From the NCBI GenBank assembly GCA_014904845.1, contig MU119334.1, positions 1-64,000 on the forward strand: a DNA stretch of 64,000 nucleotides, written 5' to 3'. Each line of letters starts with the position of its first letter. Within the stretch, counting starts at the first letter, position 1. The stretch is from Acephala macrosclerotiorum. Its lineage: Eukaryota > Ascomycota > Leotiomycetes > Helotiales > Mollisiaceae. Positions 34,012-43,971 of the stretch are shown here, piece after piece. The notes beneath the pieces were generated by a model. The model did no database searches. It worked only from the letters and a program-made list of their open reading frames with translations, and was not told the DNA's origin. The position numbers were made by a program, and so were the translations under genes.

Positions 34012-36537
34012 ATGGCCGAAGTCGAAGAGCCCCAGTTCAGCTCCCTCCAAGCTCGTATCGCAGCCCTCAATTCACAAGGAGTGGGCAAGAGCTTAAACGC
34101 ACAATCGAACAGTACCGGCAAAAGGCCACCTCCCCCTCCACCACCAAATCGACCAGCTCTTCCAAGCCGCGGAAACACAACAAACAATCCCCCAATCGCA
34201 ACATATGGTTCTTCAGTTACAAAACAATCCAACAACGAACCCATTTCCAAACGAGGCCAACTCCTTCCTCCTCCCCCAATCGACCGAGACCAACCGAAAC
34301 AGATAGCTGCAAAGACACCCCTTCTGCCAGCACGAAATGGCCCTCCTCCTCTTCCTTCGAGAAAGGCGTCGCAGCCTGCGTTGCCGCCGAGGAAACAATC
34401 TGCGCAGTTGAGTCCGAATCCGAATACACAGTTGGTGAGGAGGGGCTCGAATTCAAGTATTGGGACAGTTAGCTCCACGATATCAGGCATGAGTCTGAGT
34501 CAAGGGTCTTCCATCACGAGCGTATCATCAATGGACTCGCAAAGGAAATTGCCGCCTGCGTTAGGAGATGCAAAGCTACCACCTCTACCTCCTACAAGGA
34601 GAGAAAGGGAAGAGAAAGCTGCCGCCGAGAAAGCAGCGAGGAACGAGAAGAATGCAATCGACAAGGCGGCGAGAGAAGCGGCGAGGCAACCTCTTATTAC
34701 GATGAAATCTGCTCCTGTTCTACCTTCGCGACAGCCTGTGGATAAAGATGCACCTCCCAAGATGCCTCCACGACCTAATGGGGCGCTGAAAACGCCCGAT
34801 CGGCATGTCAATGGGAGGACTCAAACCGAGGAGAATGTCCCTGCTCAGAGGAGGCTTCCACCTCCCGCACAAGCGCGATCGATATTATCTATGGGCTTTG
34901 GGAATAAGGCGAAGGAAGATCCTACACCGACTCCTGGACCAAGACCATCGTGGAACGACAAGTCCGGAGAAACGCCAAATCCTGCTCCGAGACCAGCACC
35001 AACGTTTTCAAAACCAGTTGGACCAGCAGTCAAAGAACTCAACTCTAGAAACTTCGACAGTACGATAGAAGGGAAGTTCGCTTTGGTAGACTTCTATGCA
35101 CCTTATTGCAAATACTGCAAAGAGCTCGATCCCATCTACAAAGAACTGGGGGAAAACTTCGCCTTTGCATCAGACAGGCTTGTAATTGCCAAGGTAGATG
35201 TCGACGCTCACAAAGATTTCCTGGGAAAATACGACATCCAAGGCTATCCAACAATCATGTTCTTCGATGGTAGTGGCGGGGAACCTGAGAAGTATCGAAT
35301 GATGCGGAAGCTAGACAGTCTGACCGAATTCCTGGAAGACAAGACAGGCATTAAAGTCGCTGATGGCGCCCATCTCCCAAAACCGAATGGTGTCCCACCA
35401 CCAATTCCTATAAGCTCCAAGCCCTCAATGTCCGAAGTCCTCGCCGTACAATCACGCCCAGCACCCACCGCACCACCGCCGTCCGGCTGTCTCCTCTGCA
35501 GAGATTTCTCCGGTCCCGACAGCATAGCAACCCAATACCCCCGCCAATCCCTCCCCCGAAACGGCGACATGACAGGTTACCTCGCCGACGTCCTCTGCGG
35601 CCCCTTCACGTCACTAACTGACAAAGCCCGCGCAATCTTCACCTGGCTACACCACAACATCGCCTACGACACTGTAGCCTTCTTCGGTAAAACAGTAAAG
35701 CACGTCGATCCCAAAGATACCATTACATCCGGCCTCGCTGTTTGTGGCGGCTACGCCGGTCTCTTCTCCGCTATTGCACTGAAAGCGGGTCTCGAAGCCG
35801 TGATGGTAACAGGTCATGGGAAAGGATACGGTTACTCGCCACTCAAAGCAGGCGAGCAGTGTCCGCCTCCAAACCCCACAGGGCATGCATGGAACGCGGT
35901 GCGCATCGATGGCGGAGAATGGAAATTACTTGATCCGTGTTGGGGAGCGGGGAATGTAGGGGATCAGGTTTATAATAAACGTTTCTCCCCTTCGGAATTC
36001 ACCAAATCAAATGAGGATTTTGGGTTGAAGCATTTCCCGCAAGACGACAAATACTTTTTTAGAGCGGATGGTAAGATACCTACCTGGGAGGAATATTATC
36101 TTGGTCCCACGCGAGCGGAACCACTTCAACTTTTTGGCTCCGTTGAAGATCACGGTCTCTCGGCAACCTCTTTCACGCCTCCCCAGAAACTCATCCCCGT
36201 GAACTCAGGCGAGGTGGTGAGGTTCCAATTCTCCAAGATCTGCGAACATTGGGACCACGAAAAAAACGGAAAGGGGAAACCATACTGTATGATCTTGAAG
36301 ATTTGGGGTGTGGATGGTAGGAAAGAAGACTTTGTTGCTTTTGAAAGTAACGATTTTTGGTGGTGGGCTGATGTTCCTGCTAAGGATCTTGGGGCTGCTG
36401 GGCAGACGGTTACGTGCTATGCCGTTACGACTGTGAACGGCAAAGACATGCGTGGTATGACGAGGAGGGAATACCTACAGAAGAAAGGTAGGGCTGCTAT
36501 GGGGTTTGGGGGTGTTGCGGCTTGGGATTTGGTTTGA
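34012..36537 (+). CDS. Proline-rich protein with thioredoxin and Cyk3-like transglutaminase domains
   Basis: One exon of 841 residues. Residues 1-340 are a disordered, proline-rich region with many PPPP and PxLPxR motifs, likely SH3 ligands, and one Ala/Lys/Glu-rich helix around 200-225. Residues about 343-450 form a thioredoxin/PDI-type domain with the active site APYCKYCKEL (Cys 366 and 369) and the cis-Pro stretch GYPTIMFF. Residues about 510-680 form a transglutaminase-like (papain-fold) domain with a complete-looking triad: Cys 578 in AVCGGYAG, His 625 in GHAWN, Asp 641 in LLDPCW. The C-terminal 130 residues match the tail seen in Cyk3-type cytokinesis proteins. The ATG at 34012 has A at -3 and gives MAEVEEPQ; there is no earlier in-frame ATG. 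A cytoplasmic role at the septum is likely from the Cyk3 part. The inserted thioredoxin domain is unusual. Confidence 0.88.
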   Translation: MAEVEEPQFSSLQARIAALNSQGVGKSLNAQSNSTGKRPPPPPPPNRPALPSRGNTTNNPPIATYGSSVTKQSNNEPISKRGQLLPPPPIDRDQPKQIAAKTPLLPARNGPPPLPSRKASQPALPPRKQSAQLSPNPNTQLVRRGSNSSIGTVSSTISGMSLSQGSSITSVSSMDSQRKLPPALGDAKLPPLPPTRREREEKAAAEKAARNEKNAIDKAAREAARQPLITMKSAPVLPSRQPVDKDAPPKMPPRPNGALKTPDRHVNGRTQTEENVPAQRRLPPPAQARSILSMGFGNKAKEDPTPTPGPRPSWNDKSGETPNPAPRPAPTFSKPVGPAVKELNSRNFDSTIEGKFALVDFYAPYCKYCKELDPIYKELGENFAFASDRLVIAKVDVDAHKDFLGKYDIQGYPTIMFFDGSGGEPEKYRMMRKLDSLTEFLEDKTGIKVADGAHLPKPNGVPPPIPISSKPSMSEVLAVQSRPAPTAPPPSGCLLCRDFSGPDSIATQYPRQSLPRNGDMTGYLADVLCGPFTSLTDKARAIFTWLHHNIAYDTVAFFGKTVKHVDPKDTITSGLAVCGGYAGLFSAIALKAGLEAVMVTGHGKGYGYSPLKAGEQCPPPNPTGHAWNAVRIDGGEWKLLDPCWGAGNVGDQVYNKRFSPSEFTKSNEDFGLKHFPQDDKYFFRADGKIPTWEEYYLGPTRAEPLQLFGSVEDHGLSATSFTPPQKLIPVNSGEVVRFQFSKICEHWDHEKNGKGKPYCMILKIWGVDGRKEDFVAFESNDFWWWADVPAKDLGAAGQTVTCYAVTTVNGKDMRGMTRREYLQKKGRAAMGFGGVAAWDLV

Positions 36538-37164
36538 TTGTGAGATACGGCGTTGAGTTTTAGCTGGGCTAGAAGGGATACAGGACAGGACAGGACAGGA
36601 ATGGATGAAATGGGATGGGATGGAATGGAGGATACCCGTTGGATCGACGAACAAACACACTTACGCTGTAATGACTATATAATGTTTTCAAGGCTCGGCA
36701 TTATGGCTTTCGGTATGGCCTTCGATCACGTTCTGCTCATCTTAGAGGCCATTGTCTGTTTCTCGAATACCTTGTAAGCGGCAATACCCACTTGCGTCAA
36801 CTGCCTTCGCAAGTGCAATTCCTTTCCTCTGTTTCTCACAAATTCACCAGCCACGTTTCACTTCCTGGCAGAGATAGTCCTGGTTCTTTAAGCCTCTTGC
36901 CTTTCCCATTTCCCGTCCTGGTATTTAGTTGTATTTGATTCTTTGTTCGAATTCAAATCAACATTAGGTAGAAGACTACCTCGTCTCTTTTCATCTTTCT
37001 GCACCTATTATACGTCACTGGAATTTCGAAATGCTGTGTATAGCAAAGAGAAGCTGGAGGTCGATGCAGCAGAGCGAACCAGGGAAGGAATGGTGGTGCG
37101 AGGCCGGAGGACACGTACTGCCCCTCTCTAGCTCGTAAGACTACTTTAAGGTGCTTATCAGACA
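36538..37164. other. Intergenic region with short GACAG and GATGG repeats
   Basis: About 630 bp. An (ACAGG)4 tandem run at 36580-36600 is followed by GGGAT/GGAAT-like repeats to about 36630, in the 3' UTR of the Cyk3-like gene. Otherwise nothing is recognised. Confidence 0.6.
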
Positions 37165-37836
37165 ATGCCATTCCGACAGCAAATAGACGCAATCTCATAC
37201 GACATATCACGGCAAAATGCAACATCGCATCCTAGTACCCTGCTTAAAACCACAGCACCCACTAGCCCTCTCTCGGTCTGCAATGCGAATTACTGTATGT
37301 TTGGGTACGCGTGCAATAGCACTAGTGGTTTTTGTCAGAGATGTGAATGAGCAGAGCTTTCTCGCTGTTCCGGGCGAGGCGGTCCGGGTTGTGTCTTCTA
37401 TTACTCCTGATGGTGTCGCTTCTACGTCCAGTTCTCTCTTGCCTTCAGGCACGATTTCCCCATCCTCAACTACCACCGGGTCACCTCCTCTTCTTACTTC
37501 TGGTGGTCAACATTCGATTAACTCTGTCAATTGGCACATTGACTAGTATCGTTGTCGCCATCATCTGCTCGGTAACGCTTGTTTCTATACTCATCTTTTG
37601 GGTCCTTCACCGAAAATCCCTGGGGTTTTGCATGTTTACGAGGAACTGAGAAAGTCGGGTGTATCGTTTCGGGAAGCAGAGTTGGATTCTTCGAGTCTAC
37701 GACGGTACAGTAGTCGAAAATGAGCGCGATAGAGCCGGATGGTAGTGAGGTACACGAAGTCTATTCCAAAGATCTGCCCCATGAATCTCATGAGTTGGAT
37801 GGGACTGAGCCAGTCGAGAGTAAGACTCTGGTCTGA
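37165..37836 (+). pseudogene. Broken single-pass membrane protein
   Basis: Three plus-strand frames follow each other and together look like a fungal cell-surface protein. A Cys-rich patch (VCNANYC, YACN, CQRC; 37165-37350) comes first. A Ser/Thr-rich stalk (PSGTISPSSTTTG; to about 37500) is followed by one membrane helix (TSIVVAIICSVTLVSILIFWVL) with an HRKS stop-transfer end. A short acidic tail comes last (37720-37836, PHESHELDG, ending at TGA 37834-37836). Each change of frame lacks a convincing intron: after the Cys-rich part (TGA at 37348-37350) and near 37520. No signal peptide is found upstream of the Cys-rich part. Wall-stress-sensor-like proteins have this order of parts, but the family is not certain. 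Confidence 0.5.
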
Positions 37837-38129
37837 ACTGAGAGTGGCTTTGATGCCTCGGGGGCTTGGGTTCGCTAAGCTCAGGTGATCGCCTAGGGGG
37901 GTGGACGGCTATAAATTTCCCAGATATCCTGCGACGCAATCATTCAGCCTATAAGTATCACAACACAACCGGACTTTCGTGTTGGGTTTCCAAGGCGTCG
38001 CGTCGCGGAAGCTACCTTGCCAGCAACACCTTAAATATTGGCAACACCATCGTCATCGACTTCCATCAACCACCCCTCATTCAATCACGAGCTCAAACTT
38101 TAACATCTTTCCAGATCTAGGCCTTGATC
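37837..38129. other. Intergenic spacer
   Basis: About 290 bp between two decayed genes. No feature was recognised. Confidence 0.5.
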
Positions 38130-39148
38130 ATGGCAGCAGACCTCCCACCAGATACCCGCATGAAAGGGGAAACGCCAACATACGACCCTGACTCTATAAT
38201 CACAACCCTAACATAATTCTACCAATCCCTCTCTAAACTCCCCTACATCGAGTCCTCTGACATCCTCTACCCCCCTCCCTCCGGTTGGCCCAACATCACC
38301 CTTTCAAACTTTGCACCTCTCCAAAAGACGCCTGCTGTAATCTCCCTCCTCGCTCGTCTACCTTATCTTCGAAATCCTACACAAAGGGGAAAAAGATATC
38401 TCGCTTCTCATGATACTTATGTGATTGATTACTCGAACCCATCGTTTGCGAAAGGAGGCGAGGATTGGTGGAAGAGGAGAGTGGATTGGATGAAGATGCG
38501 GTTGAGACTTGGACGCCAGATTATTATTTTAAGGAGGGGGAGGATGAGAAGTTGTCTGGGTGGGTGGTGCCGTTGACGCGGAGTGAGGATAACGTTTCTG
38601 GGGAGTGGCTCCTCCTCGACACCACAGATGGTACCCTCTCCCATCTCCTTATTCTATCACTTATAATCAACCTCTAAGAGCGGCAAATAGCTGACGAAAA
38701 ACAAAAGGAGCTATAACATCCTGGGACAACGAGCCAGTAGACGACTACGCCCCCACCGATCCCCGCAATGGCCCAACGCATGCAAACATACCTACCCAGA
38801 CTTAAAAGCAGCGCTAGATGAATGGAGAACAGGGTTCCTAAATCCGTATGCGTTTGCGTTTTGGGATAAGGATGATACGGCGCGGATTTGGTATGATTGT
38901 GAGAATGTGCATGATTTCTGGGGTAGGAAAGAGAAGGAGGAGGTTAAGGTGAGCTTGATTCATCTCTTGTGTCGGGTTTGAGTAGGGAAAGTGAGGGAGG
39001 AAAGAGGGGAAGATGGGTTGAGCTGAGTGGAGATAGGAGGTTCAGAGAATTATGTTAGAGTATAGGTAGCCGAATGAGTTTCGGAGGGAGGAGTGCAAGG
39101 CTGCTCTTACAAAGTGCGTGGGGGATAAGCCGGTGATTGAGGCTTAGG
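38130..39148 (+). pseudogene. Broken conserved fungal gene (PPPSGW-type hypothetical protein)
   Basis: The plus strand starts with ATG and a coding-like frame that hits TAA at codon 29. The frame reopens at once with FYQSLSKLPYIE, then YPPPSGWPN and LLARLPYL. A shift near 38460 moves the frame to one reading DEKLSGWVVPLTR and LLLDTTDG. Later segments reading WRTGFLNPYAF, WYDCENVHDFWG and PNEFRREECKAAL (ending TAG 39146-39148) are again separated by stops or shifts. These pieces match the general layout of a widespread, uncharacterised ascomycete protein of about 300 residues (LPYI, PPPSG, VPLTRG, LDTxxG). At least one nonsense codon and one frameshift mark it as dead; some later gaps could be introns. 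Confidence 0.55.
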
Positions 39149-39370
39149 AGGCACAGTATGGTTGAGGCCGTTTTGGCATATGTGAAAAGAGAAGGACGTC
39201 GCCTGCGAGCAGTTCATCACTTCAAGGATTACTCGAATACGCTTGTTCCCCTCTTTCTCAAAATGCTTTGAAGTTTGCTCCTTCTGCCCTCAATCACTTC
39301 GTCAACTGGAAGGTAGCTTCTTAGCAGAACTTCTCGTTAATATCTCCTCAAGTCATCGCCTTCTCTCCTT

Positions 39371-40846
39371 CTACCTAACTTTCGACCCACTGACCCCCAC
39401 ACAATAATACTCCTTCGACCAGAACGAAGTACCACAATTCTCTCCGTTGGCTCCAAGAACACCGTTCCAAGCAAAGAGCTGCGAGGTCTTGATACAATTC
39501 AACGCCGCGAAATCAACACACCCGATTCCGTTATCTGCCATAGCGTATGCGTTACTACTTGATATTATACCGGTCTGGGTTGGACCTGGAGCTGCGGTGG
39601 GGGAGTTGGTGTATGTTGGACAAGGAGTTACGACTCCGCCTGGTCCTCCACGCTGTTGGTTCCCTGCGTCGGCGTCGGTCCCTAATGGTGGCGGAGCGAG
39701 GGTATAGGTTCCATTGATGACGGGGGCGGAAGCGCAGATGTATTGGAGGGGGAGGAGGATGTCGCAGAGTCCGAGGATGTTTTTGTTCCAGGCAAGGAGC
39801 TAGATTGTTGTTGCATTGAGGCTGGCTGCGAGGGAATCACTGACGTTGTTAGTTAGCATCTGCGAGAGTCTAGGACTTTGGCGACTTACCAGGTCGCTCC
39901 TGCGGGTACTTGCTGTAGTTTGCAAGCTGCAGGGAAGCAAGTGCTGTTAGTGATGGTGCAACTATCCGAGTTGGATAGATACTGCAGCGTCCTGGTTGAG
40001 ATGCCATACGTTGCCGAAAGACTGTCGCAAGCCGAAGCTACATCCTCGATTTAAACATCTCGTCCTCACAGTTGAGGAGAACCCTTCTTTGAGCTGTTGA
40101 GAATCTGCCCTGAGCATGTTGTTGTCGCTGGTGGGGCTGTCGTTGTGGTCGTGCTTCCGAAATTGATTGAAGTCACTAGAGGCGCTGTCACGTAGCTGGG
40201 TAGTGCTCAAATTGTTATGTTGGGAATTGTTGTGTTGCATATGTCTCCAATGTCTTATAACTAGTCGACAAAATAGTCAGAGTAATCTGAATCGGCAAAG
40301 TAGGGTGAAGTCACTCACGCATAAAGCAGACGGACGAAGCAGTTATCACAGAGCTAATATGAGATTCTGTTAGCATTTCCGAAACTTCTTGTTCATGTAG
40401 AGTGCGGAATGGACTCATAACATCGTTTAAGTAAAGATTTACCATCCTTTCGTTTCTGGATCAATAATAGATGTGTTGCTTAAGCATGAGGGATCTGAAG
40501 GGGTCTTGGTGCAGTCTGGGTAGATAATGTCGGATCCTGTCCAGTTCTGAGACGAGGATAGACACCATCTCTCGTCTTCAGTCGACCCTAGGCAAGCAGT
40601 GCTCATTGAGTCAACGTATCTGCCCGATATCGAGTCCGCAAGAACCAGTCGCCCATATGCAGAGACCCATTGATCCGCGCCCCCCTCCCCCCCGAGTGAC
40701 ATCCTGATCCCATTTTTTTGCTTCGTAGGTGCAGTTTCCCAAGCAAAGGTCTGTCAAATTGTCGTCTTCCCACCAATAGTTGTCAAAGTTGAGGGTCATT
40801 TGGAAGAGTGTTGGGATTGCAGTCTAGGAGTGTTTCGTTTCTGCAA
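39371..40846 (-). pseudogene. Decayed LysM-domain protein gene
   Basis: Read on the minus strand, the segments give a secreted-type LysM protein. First come PTLFQMTLN, CLGNCTYEAKKW, GRLVLADSISGRYV and SQNWTGSDIIYPDC. A Thr/Pro-rich linker leads to DVASACDSLSATYGIS (one LysM), then LAASLNATTI, stop, LLAWNKNILGLCDILLPLQYICASAP (second LysM), and a last one with GCVDFAALNC and YYCVG. LysM domains bind chitin; such proteins mask or scavenge chitin fragments outside the cell. Lesions: a C-run indel (40677-40697) shifts the frame; TGA and TAA codons lie before the first LysM; TAG stands for an expected Gln codon in the second LysM and near the 5' end. The signal peptide and 5' end are missing. The coding similarity stops near 40846, where an unrelated gene fragment begins on the other strand. 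Confidence 0.65.
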
Positions 40847-42553
40847 ATGGAGCCGATTTGGTGAAAGATACCAAAGAGCCGGCCAAGAGTGCCGCAGAAG
40901 CCCTAGCAGCGCAGATTGCTCTGGATATTGCTGCTAAGGCATCCTGCAGAATCGCCGTGCCAGCTCTACTAGCTCCCCTTGAACTGCACGAAGACGCAAT
41001 CCCCATCATCGGTAAGCCTCTATCCTTCCCATTCCTTCCTGACCCTTGAACTAACCCCGCGTTGCAGGAGAAATTCTCGACATAGCCGAGATAGCAGCAA
41101 CACCAGCCATCATCAAAGGCTGCGTCAAAGGCATCGAGAAAGAAGGAAAAGCAGAGTTCAAAGTCTTCGGCAAGAAACACACATTGGATATGAACAAGCC
41201 GACCGACAAGCCTAAAGAATCTTGGCCTTCAAAATCCTCATATTCGTCTGCGAAGACGAGTTCCGAGTGTCCAAGTCAGCCAAAAGGGATGAAGCGAGCT
41301 GCAGACGCACCGGCGCCCGCATGCAATGCGAGGAAGATTGTCACTGTTACGATGAATATTAGTGACGAGGCGCCGGCGGCAGTTGGGGAGTTTGTTTGTA
41401 CTTACTCTGGAGACATTAAGAAGAATGGGGGTCAGGCTTGTTGCATTATTGTAAGTATCCCTGCTCCTCTCCTCGGCTACGCAATCTGAGTCGAATCTTA
41501 TACTGATGATGGTTTGTGTAGCGTCTGTCATGAGTCGGAACCCGCTGAAAAATTACAAACGATTTACTTGTCCTTATTCGAGAATGCCCAAAGGAGATAC
41601 GAGTAGACCGGCTACTTCGGAATATATCAGAGATCGCCCAGCTGGAAAAGGTTGGAGCCAGCCGGGCAACTGGGGTCAAATTGTCAGCGAGATGAGGTAC
41701 ATAGTCCGTTTTGGTAAGCAAAAGTATGCTAATACGTCACCAGCGGCCACCAGCATTGTTCCTTACTATCTATGATGGTTACATGGGTCTTCAAGGCCAC
41801 GATGCCGCCCGAGACTGGCTGATTTCATCCAATATGTTTGCCTCCTCGATGGCGGAGAAAACGGACGCGTAGGGCAAGCTTGGAATCGCATCTGTCCACA
41901 AGGCATAGAAAAGAGAGACATCAACCCCAAAGATGGCCCTGAAAAGAAAGGAGTTGACGGAACGACGGCAGTCACCCGGTCTGTGGAAGCCGTGTATAAG
42001 GGGAAGATCTATACGTACACGTTCGCTGCCATGCCTAATCCACTTTCTTGCTGACTGGGGTCTCGGAGATCATAGGTGCCAACCTCAGCGTGTTGAGAAA
42101 GATGATCGCGGCTATGCGCTACTGGATAGAGATCCGTGGTGGCTTGAGACTGTGAAGCTTTTTGACTTAAGAGCCGACTATAAGAAGCAATATGTTGCGA
42201 AAAGGGATCTGCTATTACTAGATGATCTAGTGGCGTTGGGTACCAATGCTACCAGTAATACATCGGAAGAGGGAGAGTCTGAGGGGCGTTCTCTTGAATG
42301 GAAGATGATGGAAGAGTTGGGCCTCATCAAATGTGAGGATAGGGAATACTCCAAAGAGTTGGCCGAATATGGCATTGAGTCGGCCGTCATTGCGTATGCT
42401 CCCGAGTCGGCCAAGCCTACAGGAGTGGTAGCAACAACTACGACAGCTGCAAGCCCAGCGATTATCACTTCAGAAGCTCGCGTCTTCTCAAGGGGGAGCT
42501 TCACGCCCGCTGATTTGGCGCGAATGACGCTGTCACCTCCAACGGAAGAGTAG
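40830..42553 (+). pseudogene. C-terminal relic of a killer-toxin-like (subgroup C) chitinase
   Basis: The plus strand carries the tail that follows the GH18 domain in large killer-toxin-like fungal chitinases. It reads LDIAAKASCRIAVPALLAPLE, then across an intron (41012-41067) GEILDIAEIAATP and GKAEFKVFGKKHTL. A Lys/Pro/Ser linker leads to VMSRNPLKNYKRFTCPYSRMPKG, WNRICPQGIEKRDINPKDGP, and finally DDRGYALLDRDPWWLETVKLFDL before TAG-terminated Ser/Thr-rich end (42551-42553). The GH18 catalytic domain, LysM and chitin-binding parts are absent from the window. Frame changes occur near 41450-41530 and between 41760 and 41880, and only some junctions can be introns. The family link is from remembered sequence style and should be checked. 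It lies head to head with the LysM relic. Confidence 0.5.
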
Positions 42554-43971
42554 GAATTTTGGAGAATTCATCGGAGTATGGGTTATCGCCACCTTGCAAG
42601 GCATCAGTATCAATGTATGATACATGGTCTAATGAATGCGCGCAATACTTGGCCAAATTTTGCTGAGGAGGAAGAAACCACACTCGCTTAGCTTTGCCCC
42701 TCTTAATAACTCGGTAAACACAAAAGTACACCACAGAATGGTAAAGTGGAACAATTCTGGAACAGGTAATGTTAGTCTTCATTGGTCATCTTGCTGTGAT
42801 TTTGAAATGCTCCTACTTAACGTATTGTACATCTACTAGTTAAAATGAGATTTGGTGGGTAAAATCCCAATGTTCAACCTCCGAGACACCCGAAAATCTA
42901 AGCCTCCGCCTGGGCAGATAAGTTTCCGGTCCGTGAACTTCCTAAAGATTTGCCATGCTGACCTCCTCTGCATACAGTGTTCACCACTTTCTTCGGAAAT
43001 CCTCCCGCATTCGTCAAGAGAAGCTAACACCAAGATTTTAGTCTCCATCCCGCCAAGGACGCCAAGTCATCCCTGCTTTATTAGCGATGTTCCGCTACTG
43101 CCAAGCAGATGGCCAAGAGGGCTTCTCCGAGATTGATTGGGCAGTTCGGAAAGTTTCCGAGAGAGCTGAATGTCGGTCTTTGACGGGCAGTTGTCGGGCG
43201 TTTGTCAAAAGTGTCAAACATTTTCTGGGAATTTGACAGCGCTGATCTGGGGGTTTTGCGGGGACAGAACCGTGTTGTTGGAACTTGGAACTTCAACAGC
43301 AGACGACATTTTGGGAACTTTGCCCACAGCAACACGAGATCACAATTCAACGACGTCTTCAAATTGAATTAGGTAGCATTTCTTTGCAAAGGGCGAGATA
43401 AGCTCTGTCAAGCCCTCCGTCTCGAGTAGGGACGGGTACCTCGCGATCAAGCCCCGCCGTGCGCAATACTCATATTCTCACCCCGTCTCCCAAGAATCTA
43501 CTGCTCACGCCACAAGATAATCACTCAGAGCGGTGCGAAGCCCGTTACTTCAATGTTAACGATTAAACGCTGCTGTCTTACCCCGCACTTGTAGCGGTCA
43601 TTCAACGGTTGTTATAAGTCAGAACCATGCCACTCAACTTGGCGCCCAGGAAACCAGAGAATTCATCTTCTTGTTTTGAGTCTCGGCTGCTTGGCTAGAG
43701 GGAGGTTTCCCTTTCAAGTCACCCGGTCCTTTTCGTTGCATCTGTCAGCGCGGACGTCCACTGGGGATCTAGGGCGATGCGGAGTGTGGAGTGAAGCTGG
43801 AGGTTGGGGATAGAGATGAAAGATGGGCGGGCAGCAGTGGTGTATAAAAAGCTGGAATGGCCCATGAATATTGATGATCTTCAAACCGCGAGCAGTTCTT
43901 TCAAGTCGCACTTCTTTTCAAGATTTTCCGAGCTCCATTTTGATTAAGTATCATTGAACTTCGCTGTAATC
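42554..43971. other. Intergenic region upstream of the sugar transporter
   Basis: About 1.4 kb. No coding segment was recognised on either strand. The part after about 43800 contains a TATA-like TGTATAAAAAG (43840-43850) about 120 bp before the transporter ATG. Confidence 0.5.
43840..43850 (+). promoter_or_regulatory. TATA-like box of the sugar transporter gene
   Basis: A GTATAAAAAG sequence lies about 120 bp upstream of the transporter ATG on the coding strand, with a plausible leader between. It is the best TATA match seen in front of any gene in the window. Confidence 0.5.

Noticed and set aside
36580..36630. Short GACAG and GATGG repeats taken as a possible CRISPR-like or satellite array
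   Set aside because: Only four 5-bp units and simple drift; an ordinary microsatellite in a 3' UTR.
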